Origin: Perca fluviatilis
Taxonomy: Eukaryota > Chordata > Actinopteri > Perciformes > Percidae
Direction: 5' to 3'
Assembly: GCF_010015445.1 (NCBI RefSeq)
Contig: NC_053119.1
Location: 1,349,932 to 1,413,931, forward strand
DNA: 64,000 bases
Under the pieces are notes generated by a model that worked only from the letters and a program-made list of their open reading frames with translations, had not been told where the DNA came from and ran no database searches. Each line of letters starts with the position of its first letter. Position 1 is the stretch's first letter. This document shows, in pieces, positions 1 through 11,000 of this stretch. The position numbers were made by a program, and so were the translations under genes.

Positions 1-600
1 CACCGAAATCATGGCGGACGTTCATCTTCCATGACCGCAGAAACTGGCATATTAGGGAAGTTTTGTCTCTAAAGTTTATAACAATTGCATTTCTAGCGGA
101 AAATGGATACTACAGTTGCGCTTTCTGTCTTCAGTGAAAGCATACAACCGTTAGTTTGTTAGTTAATACCTATTTTTTTGTATATAGTATGGTTACCTAG
201 CAACCGAGGCTTGAAGAAACCAAGTGGTAAACAGTTGTTCAACTTCCTGTAAGAACTGCTAGGTGAGTGGTTAGTACGCTTTCCTTTGGTATGGGAGTCT
301 GGAGTTTGATTCCCCTGTGTGGTGATCTTATTTTTTGAAATTTGGATTGGATAATTTGCATGCAATTGCGCAAGTCAGGACCTGCGAATGCGAATTTTTT
401 AATTTTTTTTTTTTTTTGCAGGGTGGTAGGGGAAGACTCATGAATATGCCTGCTCTGGTTGGGTTGGTTAGGTTTAGGCAAGAGGAGTGGGATTGGTTAT
501 GGTTAGGGTAAGAATGTCAGGGCGATAATATTCCAAAAAGGTGTAATACATGAGTAGTATGGATAACTGTGTGTAAATATATGCCAAGGTACTGTAAATG
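1..600. other. Non-coding DNA at left edge, no gene seen
   Basis: There is no exon with splice borders and no protein I recognise. The stretch has a poly-T run near 401-418 and G-rich GGTTAG-like words at 455-510. If gene A still has a B30.2 exon it should lie to the left of exon 11 (1983) on the minus strand. I find no B30.2 sequence here, so it lies outside the window or is lost. Confidence 0.6.
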
Positions 601-601
601 C

Positions 602-787
602 ACAGGGGTGCAAATAGCATTCACTGCTAATTGTACCAGGGGTGCAAATAGCATACACTTCTAATTGTACCAGGGGTGCAAATAGCATACACTTCTAATT
701 GCACCAGGGTACAAATAGCATACTGCTAATTGTACCAGGGGTGCAAATAGCATACACTGCTAATTGTACCAGGGGTGCAAATAGCCT
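602..787. repeat. 34-bp minisatellite, about 5.5 units
   Basis: The unit begins CAGGGGTGCAAATAGCATAC and ends AATTGTAC, 34 bp in all. It repeats head to tail about five and a half times with few differences; one unit has a short deletion near 705-720. The array abuts the broken 5' side of the Tc1 copy at 790. Confidence 0.85.
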
Positions 788-789
788 CA

Positions 790-1506
790 CCCTAAACTTT
801 ATTGCTTTTTTGCAAATTTTCCAGGCCAAAGAGGAAAAGGAAAATCCAGATTGTTACCTGTGCAAAGCCAGCATCTGTGATGGTTTGGGGGATGTTAGTG
901 CCCATGGCATGGGTAACTGATACATATGTGAAGGCACCATTAATGCTGAAAGGTACACACAGGTTTTGGAGCAACATATGCTGCCATCCAAGTCTTTTTC
1001 AGGGATGTCCCTGTTTATTTCAGCAAGACAATGCTAAGCCACATTATGCATGTGTTACAACAGCGTGGCTTCATAGTAAAAGAGTGTCTTGCCTGCAGTC
1101 CAGAGCTGTCTTGCATTGAAAATGTGGGACGCATTATGAAGCGCAAAATACAAGAACGGAGACCCCGGACTGTTGAGCAACTGGGGTACATCATGCAAGA
1201 ATGGGAAAGAATTCCAACTACAAAGCTTTAACAGTTCGTGCCCTCAATTCCCAAAAAAGGAAAGGTGATTAAACACAGTAGTCAACATGCCATTGTTCCA
1301 GCTTTTTTGGAACGTGTGGTAGGCATCAAATTCAAAATAGGTGAATATTTGCAAATAAATTACGTTAATCAGTTTGAAGATTAAATATCTTGTCTTTGTA
1401 GTGTATTCAATTGAATATAGGTTGATAAGGATTTGCAAATCATTGTATTCTGTTTTTATTTACGTTCAGCCCAATTTCCCAAATTCATTGGAATTGGGGT
1501 TTGAGT
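790..1506 (+). mobile_element. Tc1-type transposon, 3' part with terminal inverted repeat
   Basis: The right end carries the terminal repeat ending GGAATTGGGGTTTG, and the same terminus is found inverted at the far end of the Tc1 copy at 49.98 kb. The 5' half is missing and replaced by the 34-bp minisatellite. Relative to gene A this Tc1 is antisense and lies about 480 bp past exon 11. Gene B has a Tc1 in the same orientation at the matching spot. Confidence 0.85.
802..1231 (+). pseudogene. Tc1 transposase fragment, frameshifted
   Basis: Two overlapping frames (802-1119 and 1031-1231) together give the C-terminal half of a Tc1/mariner DDE transposase. Visible family motifs are QDNAKPHYA, then SCIENVGRIMKRKIQERRPR and WERIPTTKL in the next frame. 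A frameshift near 1030-1100 and loss of the N-terminal DNA-binding half make it dead. In an intact element this enzyme would cut and paste the transposon at TA sites. Confidence 0.85.
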
Positions 1507-1982
1507 ATCGGGCGAACGCTCAACCAACTACCACCTTCTACTAGCCAAATGCTGGTAAAATTTGCAAGTGGCTGGTAGATTTGCTTCACCACACAGGCAG
1601 CGTACGTTAATGTCTTCCATGAGTTCATCCAGAACTCCAAGTCAGCAAGCATGTTTAGTTAGTCTGTTTCTATTTGCCGTTGTTGTTTTTCAGAAAGAAC
1701 CGGGCTGGTTAAAGTTAACTTAACTGAAGTTATAGAGGTCTGCTAAAACAAGCGCTAAGGATAACTAAAGTCAGTTAAACGTTAGGCTGTGACAGACAAT
1801 GGGATAGGGAAAAAGACTTTACTTTCGGTTTGCGAGCTCCAGGTGAAGTCAGGAACATGGTTGTTGTAGATGTAATATTACGGTAAAGCCAGAGACTGAC
1901 TGCGGTCAAGCCATCGTGATGACTTCAGAGGTTTGAATGAGTGATGTCACAGTTTGATGAATTAAATGAAAAAGACACTTAC
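1507..1982 (-). other. Gene A intron after exon 11, homologous to gene B intron
   Basis: The reverse complement of this stretch aligns with 40059-40480 of gene B, with shared words such as AGCAAATCTACCAGCCACTT. It is ordinary intron sequence with no exon. The match ends where the Tc1 copies begin. Confidence 0.7.
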
Positions 1983-2029
1983 ACTTCCTTAGACCTGGTG
2001 TCAACCATCTGACTCCAGCAGGCTCCACC
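1983..2029 (-). CDS. Gene A exon 11, linker before B30.2
   Basis: This 47-bp exon has acceptor CCTTTCAG and donor GTAAGTG. In the normal frame it encodes the linker [15 protein letters not shown], which joins the LRR region to B30.2 in this family; it matches gene B 40012-40058 almost base for base. After the upstream 8-bp deletion it would be read in a different, still open, frame. Confidence 0.8.
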
Positions 2030-5000
2030 CTGAAAGGAGGAGGGGGATCAGAGCAGCATGGAAACATGGACATTAAATCACTCTCTCACACACACATTAG
2101 ACGTTTTTAGACCAGAAGATGTTTTATAGTTCTAAGAAACCAACTGTTTGTTGTGTTTGCACTGCAGGTGTTTTGAGAGACTTTTTAGCTCCTATTCCAG
2201 TGACATCATTTGTTCTCTCTCTCCTTTTCACTCCTCTCTCTCTCCCTCCTTCTCGCTCTCTGTCTCTCTCTCCTTCTCTCTCTCCTCCCCTCTCTGACTC
2301 TCTCTCTCCTCTCTCTCTCTGTCTCTCTCTCTCTCACCCCAGTCCAAACTGGGCTCCACAAAGATTGGCAATGCTAAGAGGTCTTCAACCAAGCTGTCAA
2401 ACTGCCAGCCAGACTCTGCCTCCTGCACAGGCCCCGCCCCCCACAGACAGGTGACAGGTACAGGTGCGTTGGTCTCACTGGCCGCCAGTGTGGAGGTGAT
2501 GTCCCCAGAGGCTGAAGGCCAGCAGGGGAAGGAGCCGCTTCCTGTCGCCGACAAGTTCAGCAGCATCGGGCGCAACAGTCTGGACGTGTTCTCTCCCGCA
2601 CGGGAAGGTCTGAGCCTCACTGCTTCCTCCAAACTCTCCTGATGCCCGTTCAGGGTTCATACATTTCGAAAAAAACCTGGAAAAGTTATGGAATTTGGAA
2701 AATGCAAATTTTTTTTTTTTAACATAGTATAATAATATGTTATTAATACATTTATTTTCACGTCGTCTTAACCTCAGCGTTGTATTTGGGGACCGATATT
2801 AAGATTCCCACTATGAACCAAATACATTATCATTCATTTATAGTTAAACCTCTGAGGGTAAACTTTAACACAGATTCTTATTCTTGCTGTATAATGTCAA
2901 CTGACATTTTCAGGAACACATAGTCATGGAAATTTGCCAAAAAGTCATGAAAAATGATTGGTTAAAATGTGTATGAACCCTGCTCGTTACACAGTCTCAT
3001 GCTCTGAAATCCCCTCATCTACACTAGAGGGTGACCATTTTTGCGGAAATGTTAATTTCACTGTTGGTAACGTCATAGGGACAGAATAGAGCAGAGAAAT
3101 CAACTGGAGAGAGCCGGAGATTAAATTAACAAATGACGCTGCAATGCGGTGAGTGCGGCCAAAGATTGCGAAGCATTTCGTTTTAGAAAAGAGAACCACT
3201 TACAACTCCCGATACGTTTGTTGATTGGCTACTGCTAGCCGCAGAGTAGCCTAAAGGCTCTGACACACTAACCAGACGGCCGACCGTTGGCAGTAAAGCC
3301 AGTCGGACTGATCAGTCGGCTCGAAAAAGTGCCTCAGAACACACCGAAGAGACACCGACTTGAGCGTACGTTCTGCGCATGTGCGAGACGTAATACGTCT
3401 CCATAACAGCAGGCGGCGCTAATCTGTTTTGTCGCCCCAAAAAATGAAAACAGGCAGCTGATTGGACGAACGCGTCACGTGGGGTCTGGTTTCTCCGGAA
3501 ATTCAAAGCCAGACTGTCATGGCGGCTCGTTCAGATTCCGATCTCATATTGTACTAAAATAGTTCACCGAAATGTCTTTCTGAAAACATCTGAAGAGAGA
3601 AATATTCTGTGTGTCTCTCTGTGTGTGTGTGTGTGTGTGTGTATGCATGCAGTTGCTGAATCTGTCTTCATTTCAGATCAACAAAGATCAGTTTAAAAGA
3701 TTTTCATCAGATTTTTGAGAGGCTGCTCGTCAGGCTCACTTCGCTCGTCATTTCCGGGTTAGCTCTCCACCAATCAGATTTATCGTTGAGTCCGACTGTC
3801 CGCCTTCCAACCCAGCAAGTCAGGTCGGCCCAAAATGAACGCCGACAGCCCCCCAGACTGACAACGGCACGGGACACACCGAACAGACTCGAGTCACCGA
3901 CCTCGCTGGACTGTCAGACGGCCGAAAATCGGGTTGGTGTGTCAGCGCCATATCAGAGGGGCAGTCACGTGATCGGGATATGAGTCAGGAGTATTTTCAT
4001 GGGTTCGGGATGGGATGGGAGCGACAATTGATTCCCGTGTCACCCTCTAATCCACTGGTTCCCAACATTGTTTCCTTGGCCCCCTACTCATGTCTAAGAA
4101 AAGGTGACTTCCCACACACACACACACACACACACAATTGTTACTGCATGTCAATCACTGCTCATGCACACGCATTCATTCACGCATTCCTCCCACCACA
4201 AAAGGCACTTCATACAGTGATTGGTTCAGACGTTAGTGTACGTCTCTGATTGATCATATTCATTCACACACTCTTGTCACAGCTTAGAAAGCACATTGGT
4301 TTCTGCTAAGCTAGGCAGAACCTGTACCGGATCTATCTCTGTAGGGATGGAAGATATCCTGATAATAATTTGATCACTGGGATATTTCTCAAAATGACCC
4401 AACTGCATAGAATATTAACAATATGGAGTTATTTTGATTAATATAGATGATCTCCTTGGATACTTCCTACAAAGGAAGATCCTTTTTATGTTCATCAGTG
4501 TTTCTACCTGAGAGTTTCCAGTCTCCAGAGAGGATCCTTCAGTCCCGCTGATAGTAGCTTCACTCCTGAGTCTCCTGGATGATTGTAGCTCAGGTCCAGC
4601 TCTCTCAGATGGGAGGGGTTGGAGCTCAGAGCTGAGACCAGAGAAGAACAGCCTTCCTCTGAGATCAGACAGACTGCAAACACACAGAACAACACGCAGG
4701 AACCCTCTGTCAACACGTGGATCTGTGTTGTGTTTTTACAGTGGCAGAGACGTTTCAACACAAAGACAAATGCAACAACATGAATGCAAAAGCCATTTGT
4801 GTTTTGAATCATGAACTGAAGTTAATCAGAGTTTAAATGGTCATCAGTTGAATGGGCTAATGAATCCTGACCTGATAGTCTCCAGTGCACAGTGTGGACT
4901 CTTCAGTCCAACAGAGATCAGCGTCCCTCCTGAATCCTGCAGGTTGTTGTTACTCAGGTCCAGCTCTCTCAGGCTAGAGGACTGGGAGCTGAGAACTGAG

Positions 5001-8000
5001 GACAGAGCTTCACAGCTTCTCTCTGACAGGTTACAGACACTCAGTCTGGAGAGTCAACAGGAAACAAGACAGATAACATTTGTGTTTAAATGTTGAGTCT
5101 GGACTTTTGGAATATTTAGTATAATATTATTGTATATATTACATATTAAATCCCTTTTTAGTTTAAATCTGTAAAGTTGTAGATAACTAATCAAGACTGA
5201 ATCAGGAATCAAGTCACATTATATTAAAATATAAAGGATTCTTCTGGTTATGGCGCGGTGCTGAGCGGTCGTGTTTTGGAGCCCCTCCGGTGAATTTGCT
5301 GTGGGTGGTCAGTTAAGCAGTCTTAATTAACTCGCACATTTGCCTCAAGTTTCATTAATACGACGGCTGCTCTAATAGCACCAAAACCACCCAAGCAGAA
5401 GCAAAAACTTTAGAAGTTTGATTCCACGCTGAGCCCATCGGAACAAGCTAACGAAGAAGCTAACAGCGCTAGTGAAGCAGCCTCGGGGACTGGCGTTGTA
5501 GCTGATTCCAAACCAAATTCTGACTGCAATACAGGCGCTGAAGGATGACTTCGCAATAAGGTTTGATGGGCTTCTAAGTGCGGTGCAGGGGCTAAAGGCT
5601 GACGTGAAAGCGATTATAGTCCATGTAACGGAGGCCGAGGACAGAATTGGCGCCAACCAAGATGACATTGCGTCACTGCTAGCAGACAACACGGCCATGA
5701 AAGCTACCATTAAGAAGCTAGCATTTAAGGTTGACAACCTGGAAAACCTGCAGTCGACGGTCCAACCTGCACCTGGTAGGCATTCCCGAAGGCAAGGAAG
5801 GGGCTGACATGTGCATGTTTCTCGAGGGATGGCTGCCGAAGGTGCTTGGTACAGATAATTTTCCCGGTTCCTTGCTAATTGAGCGAGCCCGCAGGCTCGG
5901 TAAGGCTAACAAGGCTAGCATGGCTAACAGGGATGGACCGCAGCAAGGTTGGTGATAATGAAGCTACTGAACTACGCGGACAAGACACAAATCATAAAAG
6001 CCACCAGGCTGAAGGGACCCATACTGCTGGACAACCAGAGAATAATGTTTCAATGCTGATTGCTGGGCATGTTTTTCCTCCTATGATGCTTGCTCAGGTG
6101 GACCAGTGCAGCTCCATGATTGAGCTCAGTTTAGAGTTCCTATGGATGTGTGTACTGTGGGATGGGTGGGTGTATTTCAGTTGGGGAAGTACACTCTGTT
6201 CTGTTTACATTTTTTCTTTGATAAGGTGTGGGGAGTTTCTTTTTGTATCTGTTTTCCCCTGTGCTTTTTTTAAATGTATTTTCTTTTGTTTGCAGCAACT
6301 TTACATATATCTGTCAGGTCATTGATGAGGTGAAAACTCTCAGCTATGGCCTCTGATATTCATTTCACGTCCTGGAATGTGAGAGGACTAAATAAGATTG
6401 TCAAGCTTAAACAGGTTATGGACAGTCTCCAGCAGGGCCGGAATGGGACTCATTTTCAGCTCTGGATTTTCATGCCTTAGACCGGCCCACTTTATTTCAC
6501 GAATGACTATATTAAATTTTTTTTTATCAAAACCTTAGTATATAAGTCTGCAATAGCGCCCTGTCCTCTACATCCTTGTAATTCGGTGTATTTTGTAAAA
6601 TATTGTGTTGCCTCACAATGTAGATTTATTAGAAAAGTTAACATCTTAACAACAACCCAATGATGTTGAACAATATCAGAATCTGTTTCTGTGCAAATAA
6701 GTAATCACAGATTAAATAAAGAACAAGATACATTGTATTGCACTTTCAAATGACACCATAATCTATTTTTTCGTTTGAATATTTCATACAACTTTCATAA
6801 TGGGTCACAAGTAATATTTGGTCATAAAAGAGTGATTATATTGTAGCTAATCTGATCATGTTTGCTTGTTCACACACTGTGATACAACAGCTTACAGTAG
6901 ATGTGCCATCCACACTGACAGCAGATATCCCTAATGCACACTACTGTCTCTGCTTCTGACACTAAATCACATTTTATAAATTGTCATAATTCTCAGCACA
7001 AATCTCTCCTTTTTACAAAGCTTTCTGATCAAGTCAAGTCAATGTCATTATGGTAGTGCCGAATCATCTGGCATCATTAATTATCCCAGGGCATTTTTCA
7101 TATAGAGCAGGTCAACACCACACTCTTATTAATTCTTATAATACTCAGTCAATGATCAACCCTACCTGCCCAAACTGGAGTTCTGGGCTCATATAGCTGC
7201 TGCTTGGTAACCTTACTGGCTCTTCATTGTCACTGTTAGCAGCAAACTGGACTAGTAGGCCTACTAGCTGCTGTTGCGGAGCTACAAGAACAAGTTTGAT
7301 TCATAAACATAAACGCTGGTTTGCATGCACTTCTCCTAACTAAGCTTACCCGTCTCAACGTCTTCATTTGGCGTTTTGCCCAAAAATAGAAAAAGTTCAT
7401 CTGGCCGCGACACTTTCTAGAGCTCTACTTTTTAAATTGACGCTTTTTCAGTGCTGTTTTGCGCTTTCTATTACCCATTTAAAACAGCTTCTTTTTGCTC
7501 GCGGTGGCATCCTCCAACAAGTACCAGTGACTTTTGTACGATGACAGTTTGTTGTTCTTTTTTAGCAAGGTGCTGCCGTTGGAGGACTCCAAACATAAAT
7601 AGGTCATCATTAACCAGGCTGCACTCTGCGAGTGGGCTGCATGAATGAAGAGAACGGTGGGCTGCAAGAAAAAATAAATAGCCTACTGTAAATACAAAAA
7701 GTGTGCTGCGAGTGCAGGCAGCATAGGGACAGCATCCATAATATTCAACTATGATTTCAACCCAGTGCCATACCTGAACACCGGCCCTCACAACCAAACA
7801 ACCAGACCGGCCCACTGGGAATTCTCCCGGTGCTCCCGATTAGCCAATCCGGGACTGGTCTCCAGCAGCTTAAAGCCAAAATAATTTTTCTACAGGAGAC
7901 ACATTTGACCTCAGAGGGTGTGATAAGGGTTAGGAGGAGATGGCCTGGTCAGGTGTTTTCAGCCTCTTTTAGCTCAAACTCAAGAAGGGTAATAACTCTT

Positions 8001-11000
8001 ATACACAAAACTGTGCCCTTTAAGCTTATACGTGTCAATGAAGTCCGCTTGGCAGATACCTTATTATTGAATGTGAACTTCTTTCAGTCAAAATAAATTT
8101 GGTCAATGTATACAGGACAAATATAGATAATCCTACCTTCTTTAGACAGCTTTTCTTGTTGTTAGCTGCTTTACCTGGCCAAATTATCATGGGTGGAGAC
8201 TTTAATTGTACACTCCAACCAGGATTGGACAGATCCACCGGTGTTGACACCTCTCACCCCTTGACTAGAAAAGAATTGCTTCAGTGCATAAAAGATTTTA
8301 ATCAGGTAGATGTGTGGAGAAGTAAATATTCTATCCAGAGAACATTTTCCTGTTACTCTGGCACTCATCAGAACTTTTCTAGAATTGATTATTATCTGGT
8401 CTCAGCAGAGTTGATTCCAAACATTTCAAAATGCTGGTATGATAGCATCCTACTCTCAGATCAGGCTCCAACCTCGCTTCTTATTAAATTTTCGAATGTG
8501 GTCGAAAAAGCAATTAAAGAAGCCGATGCAGATATTTTTGAAAATCCCAACCGTCTACTTTTTATGGAACTTAACAAACTGAAAGCAAAGTATAATGTTT
8601 TGTCTATAAATAAGGCGACAAAAAGCTTGATGAGATTAAAACAATCATATTATGAACAGGGAGAGATGGCGGGTAAGTTACTTGCCTGGCGCATAAAACA
8701 GATGCAAACCGAGAGGGCAATAAATTCCATCGTGACAGAAAAAGGAGACACAACTTTAGACCCAAAAGAGATAAATGACACCTTTTAATGTTTCTATCAG
8801 AACTTACATGGTTCTGAATACTTAGGTTCGTCCCCGATTATGCAAAATGACTTTTTAGATACATTGACTTTTGACCTAGTAGATAAACAATTTTTAGACT
8901 CATTAGACCTTGAGACTGGGGAAATATCTGAGGCCATATCAGGCTTGGGGGGAGGTAAAACACCAGGGCCAGATGCAATTCCAATTAAAAATATAAAATA
9001 ATAATAATAATAAAAATGTATAAAATGTTTAAATCCAAATTAATACCACCCCTTCTCAATATGTACAAGGAATCATTTGATGAGGGATCCCTCACTCCTT
9101 CGCTAAACATAGCAATAATTTCAGTATTACTGAAGCCTGGAAAGACGCCAACCCAGTGTGGTTCTCATAGACCGATCTCACTTCTAAATAATGACCTTAA
9201 GATTTTATGCAAAGTGCTGGCAAAGAGGTTGGAACCAGTCGTTCCTCAAATGGTCCATTTGACTCAGACTGAACTTGTTGTATTTACCATATGACAGAGG
9301 TGGACTGCAATTTCCGAATTTCTTATGGTACTTTTGGGCAGCACAAATTAGGGCCGGTATGTTTTACTTTGTCAGTGACCACCCCCCCAGCTTGGATTGC
9401 AATGGAATCACAGAATATCACAGTACCATTACATTTGTACATGTACTCGGCAGATAAAAAAAAAAGCTTCATAAAAATACCAAAAATCCTTTCTTGAAAA
9501 ACACGATAAGGATTTGGCACAATGCCATTGCTTATTGGGGTATGACAAAACAGCTTTCCCAATTCACACCCATTTTTGGTAATAATGACTTTCACCCAGG
9601 CAGGGCAGACCCGGGTTTTAAACTTTGGTCCTCCAAAGGTCTTGCTAAAATATCTGATTTGTACTATGGAAAGGAATGTATGTCATTTGAAGATCTTAAA
9701 TCCAAATTTGGCATTCCTACAAAACATTTTTTTAAATATCTCCAAATCAGAAATGATGTTCTATCTAAGCAGGGTAATAGCCTGGTGCTCCCCCCTTATC
9801 CATTTTAGAAGACACTACTTAAAAATACTTAAGAACTAGGGGACAGGTGTCTGTGCTTTATAACCTGTTTGTTAGCGGATCTAATGAGTCTTCATATGAT
9901 ATATTACGGGCCTGGAATATGGATTTAAATGAAAAAGTATCAGAGGAAGAATGGTCAGAAGCCTTCTCTTCGGTAAAAACTCAATCAGTAAACACATATT
10001 CTATACTATTGCAATATAAATGGTTGAGTAGACAGTACATTACTCCTATCAAGCTGCACCACTTTAACCCAAATATTCCCGACACGTGCATTAAGTGTAG
10101 CCATCAGAGGGGGTCACTGTTTCATTGTATGTGGAGCTGTCCGCAGGTTGTACGCTTCTGGAAAAAGGTACTGAACGTTATTGGTCGTATTACTGGCAAG
10201 GTGATTCCTACTGATCCTAAGTTATGTATCCTAAATATTTACCCTGTCAATTTTGTGATAACTAATGATGAAAAACCTTTAATTAGTATGTTTTTTTTGG
10301 AAAAAAAAAGGGGAATTTTAGGGTAAAAAAAAAAAAATTTTGTTGGGGTCTGAATGGTTAAACGGGGTGACTTCCTCTCTGGCACTGGAAAAGATAAGTT
10401 ATTTCACAAAAACAAGATTGATAGGTTTTGGAGTATTTGGAGAGTTTTTTATAATTTCCTGGAAAATGAAAGTATACAAAGTGATGGAGGGAGTGATGAA
10501 CTGATTTTATTGTGACTGTGGCAATACCCCCTTTTTTTCTATAGATCTATTCATATTTCATATTTTTGGTTTATTCATTAATGTGTAAATCTGTGCATGT
10601 GCATATATATAATTTTAGTATTCTAGTGCAATGTATGTGTATACGGATGCAGAATTTGTCATACATTTACATTTATACTATTTTCAACCCGATTTTATAT
10701 TAATTTAACATAACTTTTGCGTTCCTTTTGCTGTGGGGAGAGGGGTGGGGGGTTGGATGCGCTATGTATGACTATTCTGTTCGTGCATGCTGTCTGTTTG
10801 TGTTTTTTTTTTTTTTTTGTTTTTGCTGTACTTGTCTTTGTTGTAAAGAAAACAAAAATGTTGAAAAAAATATATATAAAGGATTTCTATAACTCAGGCA
10901 CAGTTCATATTTCATGCTTTATGACATGTGATTATAAATAAAAACAAAATACTTTGGAAACATTCAAAGATTTTCTGAAATTGTAAAAAGTTAGTCCTGA

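Larger units (their letters stand above)
5241..10873 (+). mobile_element. L1/Tx1-type LINE, internally deleted, 12-bp target duplication
   Basis: A non-LTR retrotransposon copy in the intron between LRR exons 8 and 9 of gene A. The target duplication ATATAAAGGATT flanks it at 5229-5240 and 10874-10885. Gene B has the unbroken site near 38668-38690 on the opposite strand. ORF1 and ORF2 remnants are in order, and a T-rich then A-rich 3' tail ends the element. A hAT element splits the endonuclease, and the centre of the reverse transcriptase, including its YxDD box, is deleted near 9290. It is dead. Confidence 0.85.

Noticed and set aside
1..1982. A B30.2 exon for gene A at the left edge
   Set aside because: I read the minus strand through here and found only intron homology, Tc1 sequence and a minisatellite. 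It may lie beyond position 1.
2228..2632. 134-codon frame on the minus strand overlapping the orphan exon
   Set aside because: Half of it is the (CT)n tract read as Arg-Glu repeats and there are no splice sites. The plus-strand frame is the better candidate.
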